Part shown: positions 36,416 through 46,313 of the stretch, piece after piece
Layout: each line of letters starts with the position of its first letter
How positions within the stretch are numbered: position 1 is the stretch's first letter
From: Fidelibacterota bacterium
GTDB taxonomy: Bacteria > Fidelibacterota > UBA2242 > JAFGTP01
DNA: 53,035 nt
NCBI GenBank assembly: GCA_016934035.1
Contig: JAFGTP010000059.1
Coordinates: 1-53,035 of the forward strand
Reading direction: 5' to 3'
The notes under the pieces: generated by a model
What the model was told of the DNA's origin: nothing
Seen by the model: only the letters and a program-made list of their open reading frames with translations
Database searches by the model: none
Program-made: the position numbers and the translations under genes

Positions 36416-37708
36416 ATGAATATTATCAACTATCCACAACCTGAAGATTATGCTGAGATATTGCAGCGGCCGGCCAAAAGTATTGATGAAATCAAGCCGA
36501 TTATTATGCATATCATCAATGATGTCCGTATCAAAGGCGACAGTGCAATCCGTGATTTCAACCTGAAATTCGATGGTGTAAACCTGAAAAATATTGCTGT
36601 TTCCGATGAAGAATTTAATGAAGCCGAAGCTCTGATTTCCCGGCCGTTAAAAGAGGCCATTAACAGGGCAATTGATAACATTGCAAAATTTCATGCCTCG
36701 CAAAAAGTGCAGATGGAGGTGGTGGAAACTGCCCCGGGAGTGAAATGCTGGCAAAAGGAGGTGCCTATCGAAAAAGTCGGGCTTTATATTCCCGGCGGGA
36801 CTGCGCCTTTATTCTCGACTGTTCTCATGCTTTCTGTGCCGGCAAAAATCGCCGGTTGTCAGGAAATTGTCCTCTGCACTCCGCCAAATAATGAAGGGCG
36901 AATTCACCCGGCAATCCTTTATGCTGCTCAAAAAGCCGGCACAACGCAGGTCTACAAAGTTGGTGGTGCTCAGGCCATTGCAGCCATGGCTTACGGTACG
37001 GAAACCATTCCGCAGGTTTTTAAAATTTTTGGTCCCGGCAATCAGTATGTCACGGCAGCCAAGCAATTACTTTCCAATGAAATTGCTATTGATATGCCGG
37101 CAGGCCCATCGGAAGTCTGTGTTGTGGCGGATAATTCCGCTGATTCGGAATTCATTGCTGCGGATTTACTTTCGCAGTCAGAACATGGCATTGACAGCCA
37201 GGCAATCTTGATTACCGACAGTAAGGATTTAATTGTCAAAGTAAATAAAATTGTAGATCAACAATTAGCGGTCCTTCCACGCCGGGAAACTGCCACCGAA
37301 GCCTTGAAGTCCAGTAAATTAATTCTGGTTGAGAATATGGACAAGGCCTTGGAACTGGCTAATTTTTATGCTTCGGAACATTTGATTATCAATACTGTCA
37401 ATTGCGATGATCTGGCAGAAAAGGTGGTCAACGCCGGTTCTGTTTTCATCGGGAAATATTCACCGGAATCCGCTGGCGATTATGCTTCCGGGACCAATCA
37501 TGTCCTGCCGACCTATGGATTTGCGAGGAACTTCAGTGGTGTGTCACTCAATAGTTTTATGAAAAAAATTACTTACCAGAAATTATCAGCCGAAGGAATC
37601 AGAAATATTGGCCCTGCCATTGAACTGATGGCGGAAGCAGAAGAACTTTTTGCTCACAAAAATGCGGTGACAGTTCGTTTGAAATTCCTGGAGGCCGGCA
37701 ATGAGTAA
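36416..37708 (+). CDS. hisD: Histidinol dehydrogenase
   Basis: This enzyme oxidises L-histidinol to histidine in two NAD-dependent steps. The protein has 430 residues from the ATG at 36416, ten bases after hisG. The family landmarks are YIPGGTAPLFSTV (NAD region), GGAQAIAAMAYGT, FGPGNQYVTAAK, AGPSEVCVVAD, and the zinc and catalytic segment SQSEHGIDSQA with a later ASEHLII carrying conserved Glu and His. The C-terminus overlaps hisC by eight bases. Length matches the family. Confidence 0.98.
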   Translation: MNIINYPQPEDYAEILQRPAKSIDEIKPIIMHIINDVRIKGDSAIRDFNLKFDGVNLKNIAVSDEEFNEAEALISRPLKEAINRAIDNIAKFHASQKVQMEVVETAPGVKCWQKEVPIEKVGLYIPGGTAPLFSTVLMLSVPAKIAGCQEIVLCTPPNNEGRIHPAILYAAQKAGTTQVYKVGGAQAIAAMAYGTETIPQVFKIFGPGNQYVTAAKQLLSNEIAIDMPAGPSEVCVVADNSADSEFIAADLLSQSEHGIDSQAILITDSKDLIVKVNKIVDQQLAVLPRRETATEALKSSKLILVENMDKALELANFYASEHLIINTVNCDDLAEKVVNAGSVFIGKYSPESAGDYASGTNHVLPTYGFARNFSGVSLNSFMKKITYQKLSAEGIRNIGPAIELMAEAEELFAHKNAVTVRLKFLEAGNE

Positions 37709-38747
37709 CATCAGTGATTGGGTGCGCGCTAATATTCGCAGCCTGAAACCTTACTCTTCAGCCCGTGATGAATATACCGGAAAAGTCGGCCTCTTTCTGG
37801 ATGCCAATGAAAATTCCATCGGTTCAGTTTCAGACACAAAAAATAATCGGTATCCGGATCCGCATCAGTCTGAAGTCAAAGCTATGATTTCGAAAATACT
37901 GGACCTGGAAGAGCAGAATATTTTCCTGGGTAATGGTAGTGATGAGGCCATTGATCTACTGATTCGCATTTTTTGTGAGCCCAAAGAGGAGGAGATCATC
38001 GTCTTGCCACCCACCTACGGTATGTACAAAGTGGCGGCTGACATCAACAATGTCGCAGTGACTGAAGTGCCTCTGGATGAAAATTTTGATCTGGATGTCG
38101 ATGGAATACTGAAAGCAGTGAAACCAAACACCAAAATACTTTTTATCTGCTCACCCAACAATCCCACTGCAAACATGATGAGTCCGGAACGTGTTGAAAT
38201 AATCCTGCAAAATTTTGCTGGTATTGTTGTGATTGATGAAGCCTACATTGATTTTACTGAAAAGAAAAACATGCTACATGCATTTAAGCTATATCCAAAA
38301 CTGGTCATTCTGCGTACTTTCTCCAAAGCCTGGGGCATGGCAAATATTCGCCTCGGTATGGCTTTTGGCGATGAGGAATTGATTCGGTTTATGAACAATG
38401 TGAAACCTCCTTACAATGTGAATGGCGTCACTCAGGATATTGCCCTCAATGCATTGAAAAATTTGGATAAAAAAGACAGCATGTTAAAAGATATCAAAGA
38501 AGGACGGTCTGTCTTGATAAACAAACTGGCTCCCTTACCTTTGATTGAAAAAATCTATCCCTCGGACGCCAATTTTATTTTAGTGAAATTTTGGGACAGT
38601 GCCGGGGTTTTTTCGCATTTGCTGAATCATAAAATTATTGTCCGTGACCGTTCCAAACAGCCCGGATGTGAAAATTGTCTGCGCATTACAGTGGGCACAA
38701 AAGAGGAAAATGAGACGTTGATAAATACAATATCTGAATTAGGTTAG
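37701..38747 (+). CDS. hisC: Histidinol-phosphate aminotransferase
   Basis: This 348-residue PLP enzyme makes histidinol phosphate from imidazole acetol phosphate and glutamate. Typical are NIFLGNGSDEAIDLL, FICSPNNPTANMM, VVIDEAYIDF (PLP-binding Asp and Tyr) and TFSKAWGMANIRLG with the Schiff-base lysine and a trailing arginine. The ATG overlaps the end of hisD and has a CTGGAGG site. A 67-base gap with a hairpin separates it from hisB. Confidence 0.97.
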   Translation: MSNISDWVRANIRSLKPYSSARDEYTGKVGLFLDANENSIGSVSDTKNNRYPDPHQSEVKAMISKILDLEEQNIFLGNGSDEAIDLLIRIFCEPKEEEIIVLPPTYGMYKVAADINNVAVTEVPLDENFDLDVDGILKAVKPNTKILFICSPNNPTANMMSPERVEIILQNFAGIVVIDEAYIDFTEKKNMLHAFKLYPKLVILRTFSKAWGMANIRLGMAFGDEELIRFMNNVKPPYNVNGVTQDIALNALKNLDKKDSMLKDIKEGRSVLINKLAPLPLIEKIYPSDANFILVKFWDSAGVFSHLLNHKIIVRDRSKQPGCENCLRITVGTKEENETLINTISELG

Positions 38748-38760
38748 AAAAAAAAAACAC

Positions 38761-38795
38761 CAGGTCAAACCGGTTTAATTATGTCTTTTGACCTG
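38761..38795 (+). other. Hairpin between hisC and hisB
   Basis: CAGGTCAAA (38761-38769) and TTTGACCTG (38787-38795) form a 9-bp stem with a 17-base loop. No strong U-run follows, so it may be a processing or stability element within the operon rather than a terminator. Confidence 0.65.
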
Positions 38796-38814
38796 TTTAA
38801 TTAAGGATATTTTT

Positions 38815-39906
38815 ATGAAAAAATTACTGATAGTGGATCGAGACGGAACCATCATCATGGAACCACCGGACGAGCAAATAGATTCATTGGAGAAACTGGA
38901 GTTCTATCCGGGTGTCATCACCAATCTGAAAAAAATTATCGACAATTCCGATTTTGAATTGATTATGGTGACCAATCAGGACGGCCTGGGAACCGCTTCA
39001 TTTCCGGAAGAAACCTTTTTGCCGGCCCATAATAAAATGCTGAAAATACTTGAAAATGAAGGTATTGTCTTCAGCGATATTTTAATAGACCGATCTTTTC
39101 CGGGTGACAACTCGCCCAATCGTAAACCCGGCACCGGTATGCTCGTAAAATATATGAATGGTCAGTATAATCTGGCTGAATCAGTGGTGATTGGTGACCG
39201 GAAATCGGATGTGCAATTGGCCCAAAACCTGAAGGCCAGGTCAATTTATCTTTCCGATGAAAAATATGAGCAGGCGACATTGACAACCACCAGTTGGACA
39301 GAAATATACGATTTTCTCTGCCGCTTCGATAGAAAAGGCGTTACTCGCCGACTGACCAGGGAAACAGAAATTGATATTGCCATCAATCTGGATGGAACAG
39401 GGCAATATGAAGTAGAAACCGGTATCGGTTTTTTCAATCACATGCTGGAATTATTTTCCGGGCATTCCAATATCGATCTGTTCATCCGCTGCAAGGGCGA
39501 TCTCCATGTTGACGCCCACCACACCATAGAAGATACAGCCATTGGATTGGGAGAATGTTTCCGTAGCGCGCTGGGAAGTAAACGCGGTATCAATCGCTAT
39601 GGTTTTCTGCTGCCGATGGATGAATCTCTGGCCCAGGTTGCCCTGGACTTTTCCGGCCGTCCGGAGGTAGTCTGGAATGTAAATTTTAACCGGGAAAAAT
39701 TAGGTGAATTTCCAACGGAAATGTTTGAACATTTTTTCAAAAGTTTTGCCGTGGCGTCCGGTTGCAATATGAATATTCAGGCGGTGGGTTCTAATGACCA
39801 TCATAAAATTGAAGGGGTCTTTAAAGCCTTTGCCCATGCCATCAAAGATGCCGTCCGGCGTGATTGGCTCTCGGGTAAAATACCAAGCACCAAAGGAACG
39901 CTATGA
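38815..39906 (+). CDS. hisB: Bifunctional histidinol-phosphatase / imidazoleglycerol-phosphate dehydratase
   Basis: This is one 363-residue polypeptide for two steps, as in Escherichia coli. The N-terminal HAD-type phosphatase (1-165) has the nucleophile motif DRDGTI at 8-13 and [11 protein letters not shown] as the third motif. The C-terminal dehydratase (about 170-363) shows [32 protein letters not shown] and [13 protein letters not shown], the His/Glu clusters that bind two manganese ions. The ATG at 38815 has an AAGGAT site. The stop overlaps hisH by four bases. Confidence 0.98.
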   Translation: MKKLLIVDRDGTIIMEPPDEQIDSLEKLEFYPGVITNLKKIIDNSDFELIMVTNQDGLGTASFPEETFLPAHNKMLKILENEGIVFSDILIDRSFPGDNSPNRKPGTGMLVKYMNGQYNLAESVVIGDRKSDVQLAQNLKARSIYLSDEKYEQATLTTTSWTEIYDFLCRFDRKGVTRRLTRETEIDIAINLDGTGQYEVETGIGFFNHMLELFSGHSNIDLFIRCKGDLHVDAHHTIEDTAIGLGECFRSALGSKRGINRYGFLLPMDESLAQVALDFSGRPEVVWNVNFNREKLGEFPTEMFEHFFKSFAVASGCNMNIQAVGSNDHHKIEGVFKAFAHAIKDAVRRDWLSGKIPSTKGTL

Positions 39907-40484
39907 AAGTTTCCATTATAAAATATAATGCCGGAAATGTCCATTCCGTGGCCTCGGCGTTGCGAAGATTGCACATCGAACCTGAAATAACCGATAATCC
40001 GGATATACTGAAAACTTCAGACAGGGTGGTTTTTCCTGGTGTCGGTGAAGCCAGCACGGCCATGCATTATCTTCGGGAAAAAGGACTGGATAAACTGATT
40101 CCGGCCCTGACACAACCCTTTCTCGGTATCTGTCTCGGGCTACAACTGATGTGTCAATCCAGTGAAGAAAATAATACGGAATGTCTGGGTATTTTTGATG
40201 TAAAAGTGAAAAAATTCCCGGAAGGGTTGAAAATTCCGCACATGGGCTGGAATAATTTTGCGGAATTGAAATCGCCCCTTTATAAGGGTATTTCGCCCCA
40301 GGATTTTGTTTATTTCGTTCATAGTTATTATGCGCCGGTTTCAATCGAATCCATTGCTGTAACCGATTATGGCATTAAATTCAGTGCAGCCATGGCGAAG
40401 GATAATTTTTTTGGTATGCAGTATCACCCGGAAAAATCAGGGAAAGTGGGCGCTAAAATATTGGAAAATTTTCTCAGAATATAA
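39903..40484 (+). CDS. hisH: Imidazole glycerol phosphate synthase, glutaminase subunit
   Basis: This 193-residue class I glutamine amidotransferase supplies ammonia to HisF. The nucleophile Cys is in GICLGLQLM and the His-x-Glu pair is in QYHPEKSG. The oxyanion-strand motif PGVGEAS is near residue 40. The start overlaps hisB (ATGA). It is separated from hisA by 98 bases that hold a hairpin. Confidence 0.98.
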   Translation: MKVSIIKYNAGNVHSVASALRRLHIEPEITDNPDILKTSDRVVFPGVGEASTAMHYLREKGLDKLIPALTQPFLGICLGLQLMCQSSEENNTECLGIFDVKVKKFPEGLKIPHMGWNNFAELKSPLYKGISPQDFVYFVHSYYAPVSIESIAVTDYGIKFSAAMAKDNFFGMQYHPEKSGKVGAKILENFLRI

Positions 40485-40487
40485 TAT

Positions 40488-40546
40488 AAAAGTACCCCAA
40501 GACATAGCCGGGTCCTGATCGTCATTCAAAGGGGACTTTGTTTTTT
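40488..40546 (+). terminator. Possible weak terminator or processing hairpin between hisH and hisA
   Basis: AAAGTACCCC (near 40489-40498) and GGGGACTTT (40531-40539) pair with one bulge around a 32-base loop; GTTTTTT follows. The large loop makes it weak. It would trim expression of hisA-F-IE if real. Confidence 0.4.
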
Positions 40547-40582
40547 CTGGCGATCTTTGGGCAAAAATCAAAAAGGAGTATC

Positions 40583-41341
40583 ATGATAAAAATTATACCA
40601 GCAATCGATATTATCCAGGGTAAATGTGTGCGACTCACTAAAGGCGATTACAGCACCGAAAAAGTCTATTCTGAAAATCCTGTGGAAATTGCAAAATCCT
40701 ATGAAGCCATGGGATTGAAATATCTCCATGTTGTTGATTTGGAAGGTGCAAAATCCAGCCGGCTGGTTAATGGGGCGACACTCAAGGCGATTACCAAAGC
40801 CACCGGGCTGGAAGTTGATTTTGGCGGCGGTATCAAAAATGATGCAGCTCTTCAGCAGGCTTTTGACAACGGCGCCTCTGCTGTTACCGTTGGTTCTGTC
40901 GCAGTCAAAGACCCGGCGCTGACCAGAAAATGGATCGACCGATACGGCTCTGATAAAATCATTCTCGGCGCTGACATCAAAGATAACAGGATTTCCATCA
41001 ATGGCTGGAAAAATGAAAGCAATATTCAACTGTTCGACTTTGTGAAGGATTACATCCTGGCTGGAATCAAAAGGGTTATATCAACTGATATTTCCCGGGA
41101 TGGTATGCTATCCGGGCCCAATTTCAGCCTTTACCGGGAATTGAAAGAAAAATTTCCGGCCCTTGAAATTATAGCCAGTGGTGGAATCAGCAATATGGAT
41201 GACATTTACAAACTCAGGGACCTGGGGTTGGAAGGTGTTATCATTGGCAAAGCCATTTATGAACATAAAATCCGACCCGAGGAATTGATAGAATTTTTAA
41301 AAGAATACCCCCAGAGGTTTGATGAACATCATGAAAAATAA
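40583..41341 (+). CDS. hisA: ProFAR isomerase
   Basis: This 252-residue TIM-barrel isomerase opens the ribose ring of ProFAR. The catalytic Asp pair is Asp8 in IPAIDIIQGK and the Asp in TDISRDGM. Phosphate loops are DFGGGIKND and ASGGISN. I start at ATG 40583 behind AAAAGGAG. Upstream in-frame codons look untranslated. Its sequence is related to HisF two genes on, reflecting the old duplication. Confidence 0.98.
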   Translation: MIKIIPAIDIIQGKCVRLTKGDYSTEKVYSENPVEIAKSYEAMGLKYLHVVDLEGAKSSRLVNGATLKAITKATGLEVDFGGGIKNDAALQQAFDNGASAVTVGSVAVKDPALTRKWIDRYGSDKIILGADIKDNRISINGWKNESNIQLFDFVKDYILAGIKRVISTDISRDGMLSGPNFSLYRELKEKFPALEIIASGGISNMDDIYKLRDLGLEGVIIGKAIYEHKIRPEELIEFLKEYPQRFDEHHEK

Positions 41342-41392
41342 TTATCTGCATTTTTTGAGATTTTTAAACCTTTGCATAAAAAAGGATCATTC

Positions 41393-42148
41393 ATGTTAAC
41401 AAAAAGAATTATACCATGCCTGGACATCAAAGACGGGCAGACCGTCAAAGGTGTGAATTTTGTCAATCTGGTTCATGCCGGTGACCCCGTGGAACTGGGA
41501 ACCCGCTATTCGGAAGAGGGGGCGGATGAGTTGGTTTTCCTGGACATCACGGCCACGGTTGAAAAGCGGGATACCCTGGTAGTTTTGGTTCGTAAAATTG
41601 CAGCAAATCTAAATATTCCCTTTACGGTGGGAGGCGGAATCAAAAGTGTACGGGATGTGGAGGCCCTGCTCAATGCGGGAGCGGACAAAATTTCCATCAA
41701 TAGTGCAGCTGTCAAAAACCCCGGACTGATTGATGAGTTGGCGCTGCAGTTCGGCAGCCAATGTGTGGTTTTGGCGGTTGACACGCGTCATCAGAGCGGA
41801 GAAGATTTTGTTTATGTCCATGGCGGCAGGACCCAAACCGATAGACTCACTTTACCCTGGATACGGGAGGCTGTTAACCGGGGTGCAGGAGAAATCCTCC
41901 TCACATCAATGGACCACGATGGCACAAAAAACGGTTTTGCCAAGGATATCACCGCTAAAGTATCCGAAATGGTCTGTGTGCCCGTCATTGCTTCCGGTGG
42001 CGCCGGTGTCATGGCCCATTTTGTCGATATCTTCAGAGATGGCAAGGCCGATGCGGCTCTGGCTGCCAGTATTTTTCACTTTGGCGAAATATCCATCGGA
42101 GAATTAAAAAAATATTTAAAACATAACAACATAGAGGTAAGAATATGA
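41393..42148 (+). CDS. hisF: Imidazole glycerol phosphate synthase, cyclase subunit
   Basis: This 251-residue TIM barrel closes the imidazole ring with ammonia from HisH, making IGP and AICAR. The catalytic Asp is Asp11 in [14 protein letters not shown], with the second Asp in [11 protein letters not shown]. Glycine phosphate loops are VGGGIKS and ASGGAGVM. The start at 41393 follows AAAAAAGGATC. The stop overlaps hisIE by four bases. Confidence 0.98.
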   Translation: MLTKRIIPCLDIKDGQTVKGVNFVNLVHAGDPVELGTRYSEEGADELVFLDITATVEKRDTLVVLVRKIAANLNIPFTVGGGIKSVRDVEALLNAGADKISINSAAVKNPGLIDELALQFGSQCVVLAVDTRHQSGEDFVYVHGGRTQTDRLTLPWIREAVNRGAGEILLTSMDHDGTKNGFAKDITAKVSEMVCVPVIASGGAGVMAHFVDIFRDGKADAALAASIFHFGEISIGELKKYLKHNNIEVRI

Positions 42149-42735
42149 AAATGGATTTTAATAAAAATAATGGACTTATTCCGGCGATTATCCAGGATGA
42201 AAAAACCGGTAAAGTACTGATGCTGGGTTATATGAACGAAGAATCCTTGGCCAGAACCCAGGAAACTGGTAAAGTCACATTTTTCAGCCGCAGCCGGCAG
42301 GAATTATGGACCAAGGGTGAGACTTCCGGAAATTATCTTTTTGTCAGATCTATGGCCCAGGATTGTGACGAAGATACCTTGCTGATTAAAGTCGATCCGG
42401 TGGGCCCGGTTTGTCACACTGGTACGGATACCTGTTTTAATGAGATAAATTCTAATGCCAATTTTTTGTTTTATCTTGAATCTGTGATCGATGAACGTAG
42501 AAAAAGCCAATCGGAAAAATCCTATACCGCCTCACTTTTTAAAAAAGGAATCAATAAAATCGCCCAGAAAGTGGGTGAAGAAGCCACCGAGACTATTATT
42601 GAAGCCTTGAATGGTAGCAAAGAATTGCTGAAAGAGGAAACTGCGGATCTGCTCTTTCACCTTTTGGTCCTTTTGAGAGCTAAAGAAGTAACACTGGCTG
42701 AAGTATTGGCGGTTTTGGAAAAAAGGCATCAGTAA
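42145..42735 (+). CDS. hisIE: Bifunctional PRA-CH / PRA-PPase
   Basis: This 196-residue fusion does the second and third pathway steps. The N-terminal cyclohydrolase (1-115) has the metal-binding segment [12 protein letters not shown] and CHTGTDTCF. The C-terminal pyrophosphohydrolase has [13 protein letters not shown] and [14 protein letters not shown]. The order hisG-D-C-B-H-A-F-IE, together with fused hisB and hisIE, equals the enterobacterial arrangement and that of many Bacteroidota. It is the last gene of the operon, followed by an inverted repeat. Confidence 0.98.
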   Translation: MKMDFNKNNGLIPAIIQDEKTGKVLMLGYMNEESLARTQETGKVTFFSRSRQELWTKGETSGNYLFVRSMAQDCDEDTLLIKVDPVGPVCHTGTDTCFNEINSNANFLFYLESVIDERRKSQSEKSYTASLFKKGINKIAQKVGEEATETIIEALNGSKELLKEETADLLFHLLVLLRAKEVTLAEVLAVLEKRHQ

Positions 42736-42743
42736 ATTGCTCC

Positions 42744-42779
42744 TTCAGGCTGTCCTAAAAGTCTTTCGGACAGCCTGAA
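42744..42779. terminator. Perfect 12-bp inverted repeat between convergent genes
   Basis: TTCAGGCTGTCC (42744-42755) and GGACAGCCTGAA (42768-42779) around a 12-base loop, in the gap between hisIE and the convergent T9SS gene. No U-run follows on either strand, so it may stop transcription inefficiently or protect mRNA ends. Confidence 0.6.
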
Positions 42780-42786
42780 CACCGAT

Positions 42787-44271
42787 TCATTTCATGAGCA
42801 CCATTTTCTCAACGGCGATGTCATTTTTACAGGTCAATTGATAGAAATAAAGGCCCGATGGCAAACCCGTGGCGTCAAAGTGAAATTCATGAATACCAGC
42901 ATCGATGCCACCCGAAAAAATTTCAGAAATTTTGTTGCCTGAAAGATCGATCACTGTGAGGGTGATAGCGGTTTGCTTTGGAATAGAAACTTTAAATTTT
43001 GTGCCAGGGTTAAAAGGGTTCGGGTAACAGGGATAGAGTTTAAATTCAACGAGTTCCTGCAATTCCTGGCCAATCCATCCGCTGATGGGACCGTGGAACT
43101 TTCGGGTGCCGTCACTGCCCAGGTCTTCGACCCTGTACCAGTATTTCTGGTTGGGTACTACCTCGTCATCAGTGTATTGATAAAGATTGGGAAGTGTACT
43201 GTTTCCGGCGCCTGGAATCACCTGAAAGTTGATTTTTTCATATCCGGCTGATTCATGAAGGCTGCGGTAAATGTTAAATCCCAGATTATTGACTTCTGAT
43301 TCAGTTTTCCAATAGAGAACGATACTGCCTTTTTCCGAACGTGTATAAATATCCGACATCTCAACAGGAAGAGTGGTGTCGTAGGCTCTGGCAATTTCTG
43401 CAAACATTTTCCAGGCTGCATATGCTTTCTGATTGGCATTCAATGGTTGTGAATGGGCGGAACCGCAGGAGTACCATTCTGTATTTTCAGTATGGGAATT
43501 CTGCCAGTCAATGGCCCAGTTTTTATCGTTGGATCCGTTTCCATCACTGTCATAATCACAATTGTCGGTAACATTTTTGTCGCCGTAATAATTTCCATCG
43601 GGATCATGGCAATCTAAATCATAAAAATCAAACAGAATTTTATGATTTTCGATGCAAAACTGTCGAATTTGCTGGTTATTGATGTGAACACTGCCGGATT
43701 CGCCACCACCGTCAGCGTGGCCGGTCATATAGATGAAGGTAATTCCCGGGTAATCGGCTTCAAATTGGGCCATAGGCGCCAGGTATTCATCAATCAGGGT
43801 TTGACCGCCTTTTGAGGAAACCTGTCCGCACCAGGACCACATGATTACATTGACATCCGGATTATTGGCGCCTCTTCCATTGGCATCCGGTGTTCCCAGG
43901 AAAGAGGTGGTTTCATTGACCCAATTGGGATAATAGCCGCAATCATGGTCCATCGCACCGGATCCGTAACCGTCTCCTTCCATCAAATCCAAAGCCCCTC
44001 CGCTTCCGCCATTGTTCCATTTGAAAAAATCGGTTGGAAAAGAAAGCCCTTTGCCACCGTTATTGGCAAAAGTGACCAGTCCTGTCATGCCATCTGTTAT
44101 CTGGCTTCCATGGGATGTGTGGCCATAAGCGATATGCAACCAGTCTTTGGCCCGTTGGATGTCTTCCTGGGTCAGTGAGGTGATATCCGTCGCATGGTGA
44201 TCATAAATCCCGGCGGTCTGTGAATATAGAACAGTTACCAGTAGCATGGTTAAAAAAAATAATTTTTTCAT
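42787..44271 (-). CDS. Secreted protein of unknown function with T9SS sorting domain
   Basis: I start at ATG 44271 (494 residues) behind AGGGGAC. A signal peptide (KKLFFLTMLLVTVLYSQ) precedes an N-terminal domain of about 290 residues with distinctive short motifs: YGHTSHGSQ, MDHDCGYYPNW, FIYMTGHADGGG, FDFYDLDCHDPDGNYYG and AIDWQNSH. The many His, Asp and Cys residues suggest a metal or hydrolase site, and the SGNH-like G-x-S pattern is a possibility only. A fibronectin-like module follows at about 300-400, then a T9SS tail with YPNPFNPGTKF and terminal EKMVLMK. It is secreted and probably cell-surface. Function unknown. Confidence 0.8.
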   Translation of the reverse strand: MKKLFFLTMLLVTVLYSQTAGIYDHHATDITSLTQEDIQRAKDWLHIAYGHTSHGSQITDGMTGLVTFANNGGKGLSFPTDFFKWNNGGSGGALDLMEGDGYGSGAMDHDCGYYPNWVNETTSFLGTPDANGRGANNPDVNVIMWSWCGQVSSKGGQTLIDEYLAPMAQFEADYPGITFIYMTGHADGGGESGSVHINNQQIRQFCIENHKILFDFYDLDCHDPDGNYYGDKNVTDNCDYDSDGNGSNDKNWAIDWQNSHTENTEWYSCGSAHSQPLNANQKAYAAWKMFAEIARAYDTTLPVEMSDIYTRSEKGSIVLYWKTESEVNNLGFNIYRSLHESAGYEKINFQVIPGAGNSTLPNLYQYTDDEVVPNQKYWYRVEDLGSDGTRKFHGPISGWIGQELQELVEFKLYPCYPNPFNPGTKFKVSIPKQTAITLTVIDLSGNKISEIFSGGIDAGIHEFHFDATGLPSGLYFYQLTCKNDIAVEKMVLMK

Positions 44272-44436
44272 TTTGTTTCGTCCCCTGAATATAAACATTG
44301 AATTCCCTGCAAATTGTTTAAATCTTGAATTAAATACAAGGTAAAATTTTATAATTTATAAAAAATTTACAGGCTTTGATTTACATATTCCGAATTTATA
44401 TCTATGCTTTAAGTCATGAATAAAAATAATTTTTTT

Positions 44437-44467
44437 ATTGACAAAATAGGCAGATTTTGTAAATTAA
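44437..44467 (+). promoter_or_regulatory. Candidate promoter of the P-loop protein gene
   Basis: ATTG (44437-44440), 19 bases, TAAATTAA (44460-44467); same spacing as the his and tetR promoters. An overlapping TTGACA (44438-44443) could instead be read as a classical -35 box, with AAATTA as a poor -10. Confidence 0.4.
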
Positions 44468-44501
44468 CGGTTCTTTAAAAAATAATCTGGAGGTAAATAA
44501 A

Positions 44502-46262
44502 ATGCATAGCGTAAAATCAAAAATACGTGAAAACAAAGTTATTTTAAAATTGAAGTCAAGGGTATGCGAAAGTCCTTTTGAACTCCTGGAAAGCGATTTT
44601 TTCAGAGAAGTTTTGTGGGCTTATGTCGTAAAACTGCAAAATCGTGAATCCAAGATGATTAATATCTTTAAAAACGGCGAACCGACGGATGATCAAATAG
44701 ACACCATGATTCGGACTTTTGTTTATCTTTTTAAACTCAGTGCCGATGAAGTGCCGGCCGTAGTTCCGGGTGCAGACCAGTTTACTCATGATAAAAAATT
44801 GCTGACCCATTTTGTGGAAGGTCTGTACACCCATTGGATCAATTTTGACCGCTTCATGATTATCGATTCCACCGGCGATAAACTCTATGAGAGACCTTAC
44901 CGGACCTTTGACGCCACCATGGAAGGGCTGATGCATCTGGTACGCCATACCTACCGAAAAATCCTGGAAAGTGTCACCGGAAATCATCCTAAAATTTACA
45001 GGCAGGTCCATGCTGGTTGTGAAGCTGGTGCGATTGTGAAACCTCTTCAAATTCCAAATTTTAACGGCAAGTATGCCATTCTCAATGAAGTGGGAATGAT
45101 CCACCAAATGATGGTCCATCCGCCGTTGATCTTTGAACCACCCATGAACAAAAGACGTGGTAAATTCCTTCCCGTCAGTGTCAATCCATTGGATTATGTG
45201 GATATAAAACCGGATGAATGGTTTTGTTTTCCCGCCAAAATCAATGATGTCCTGGTTCATACCTATGTTCATGAAAAATTTTACGAACTGGGCTTCAATA
45301 TCGCTAATCTCTTTGAACTGGCAGAGAAGGAAGAACTGGATCGGCAACCCGATGCAATTTACCTTTACGGCGTTCCTGAAGGTTCTCTGGATGAAATCAA
45401 TAAAGAATTACCCACAGTCTACTATAATGACAAAGAAAAAGACATGCTGGTGGCTGCCGTTCCGAGAGATGACCAGTATGGCTATTTCGGCTACCTGAAA
45501 AAAATGATGCTGACCCTGCATAATACAATCAAAATGAAGCGGGGCGTCATGCCTTTTCACGGCTCGTTCTTTCAGTTGGGGCTCAAAGGCAATAAAAAAT
45601 TCAATATCATGATGATGGGGGATTCCGGTGCTGGCAAATCCGAAACACTGGAGGCGCTGCGGTTGCTGGGTAATGAAAAAATCAGGGATATAACCATTAT
45701 CGCTGACGATATGGGTTCCATTCAGCTTGAAGAAGATGGCTCCATCAAGGCTTACGGCACAGAAATCGGGGCCTTCCTGCGACTGGACGATTTGCAAACC
45801 GGATATGCTTTTGAACAGATTGACAGGGCCATTATTACCAATCCCAGTAAGATCAACGCTCGAATCACAATTCCAATCACGGATTTTGATACCATTTCCG
45901 AAGGCACCCGAATTGACATGCTGCTTTATGCCAATAATTATGAAGATGTCAGTGATGAGAGCCAACTGATCAGTTTTTTTGATACTCCGGAAAAGGCCTG
46001 GCAGGTCTTTCGCGATGGTGCAGTAATGAGCAAGGGCACTACTGAAACCACTGGAATTGTCAATGTCTACTTCTGTAATGTTTTTGGTCCTGCTCAGGAC
46101 CCTGATCGATATGATGAAATAACCCGGAAATATTTTCATCTCTTTTTTGACAAAGGCATCAAACTGGGAACCGTCCGGACCCGTTTGGGTGTCAGGGGCA
46201 ATGAAAAAGACGGCCCCCTGAAAGCCGCCAAAGCTCTACTTAATTACATTGAAAAACTGTAA
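44502..46262 (+). CDS. HPr-kinase/PEP-carboxykinase superfamily P-loop protein
   Basis: This 586-residue cytoplasmic protein has the nucleotide motif GDSGAGKS at 373-380, which resembles HPr kinase and PEP carboxykinase P-loops, followed by IADDMGSI as the second, metal-binding motif. The C-terminal half (about 360-586) is the kinase-type core. The N-terminal 360 residues form a domain I do not recognise, with FLPVSVNPLDYVDIKP and DDQYGYFGYLKK. Related proteins are often annotated as PEP carboxykinase, but the length and N-terminus differ from the classical ATP form. A CTGGAGG site precedes the ATG. The gene has a strong terminator (46284-46313) and stands alone. Confidence 0.78.
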   Translation: MHSVKSKIRENKVILKLKSRVCESPFELLESDFFREVLWAYVVKLQNRESKMINIFKNGEPTDDQIDTMIRTFVYLFKLSADEVPAVVPGADQFTHDKKLLTHFVEGLYTHWINFDRFMIIDSTGDKLYERPYRTFDATMEGLMHLVRHTYRKILESVTGNHPKIYRQVHAGCEAGAIVKPLQIPNFNGKYAILNEVGMIHQMMVHPPLIFEPPMNKRRGKFLPVSVNPLDYVDIKPDEWFCFPAKINDVLVHTYVHEKFYELGFNIANLFELAEKEELDRQPDAIYLYGVPEGSLDEINKELPTVYYNDKEKDMLVAAVPRDDQYGYFGYLKKMMLTLHNTIKMKRGVMPFHGSFFQLGLKGNKKFNIMMMGDSGAGKSETLEALRLLGNEKIRDITIIADDMGSIQLEEDGSIKAYGTEIGAFLRLDDLQTGYAFEQIDRAIITNPSKINARITIPITDFDTISEGTRIDMLLYANNYEDVSDESQLISFFDTPEKAWQVFRDGAVMSKGTTETTGIVNVYFCNVFGPAQDPDRYDEITRKYFHLFFDKGIKLGTVRTRLGVRGNEKDGPLKAAKALLNYIEKL

Positions 46263-46283
46263 AAGAATTGAATTAATAGTTGA

Positions 46284-46313
46284 AAAAAAGGCCGCTCTGA
46301 AGTGGCCTTTTTT
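46284..46313 (+). terminator. Rho-independent terminator after the P-loop protein gene
   Basis: Stem AAAAAAGGCCGCT (46284-46296) / AGTGGCCTTTTTT (46301-46313) with a CTGA tetraloop and one G-U pair. The U-run is part of the 3' arm. Confidence 0.92.

Noticed and set aside
44556..46139. Two long minus-strand frames (263 and 243 residues) opposite the P-loop protein
   Set aside because: They are shadows of the plus-strand gene, which has the Walker motif, ribosome site and terminator.
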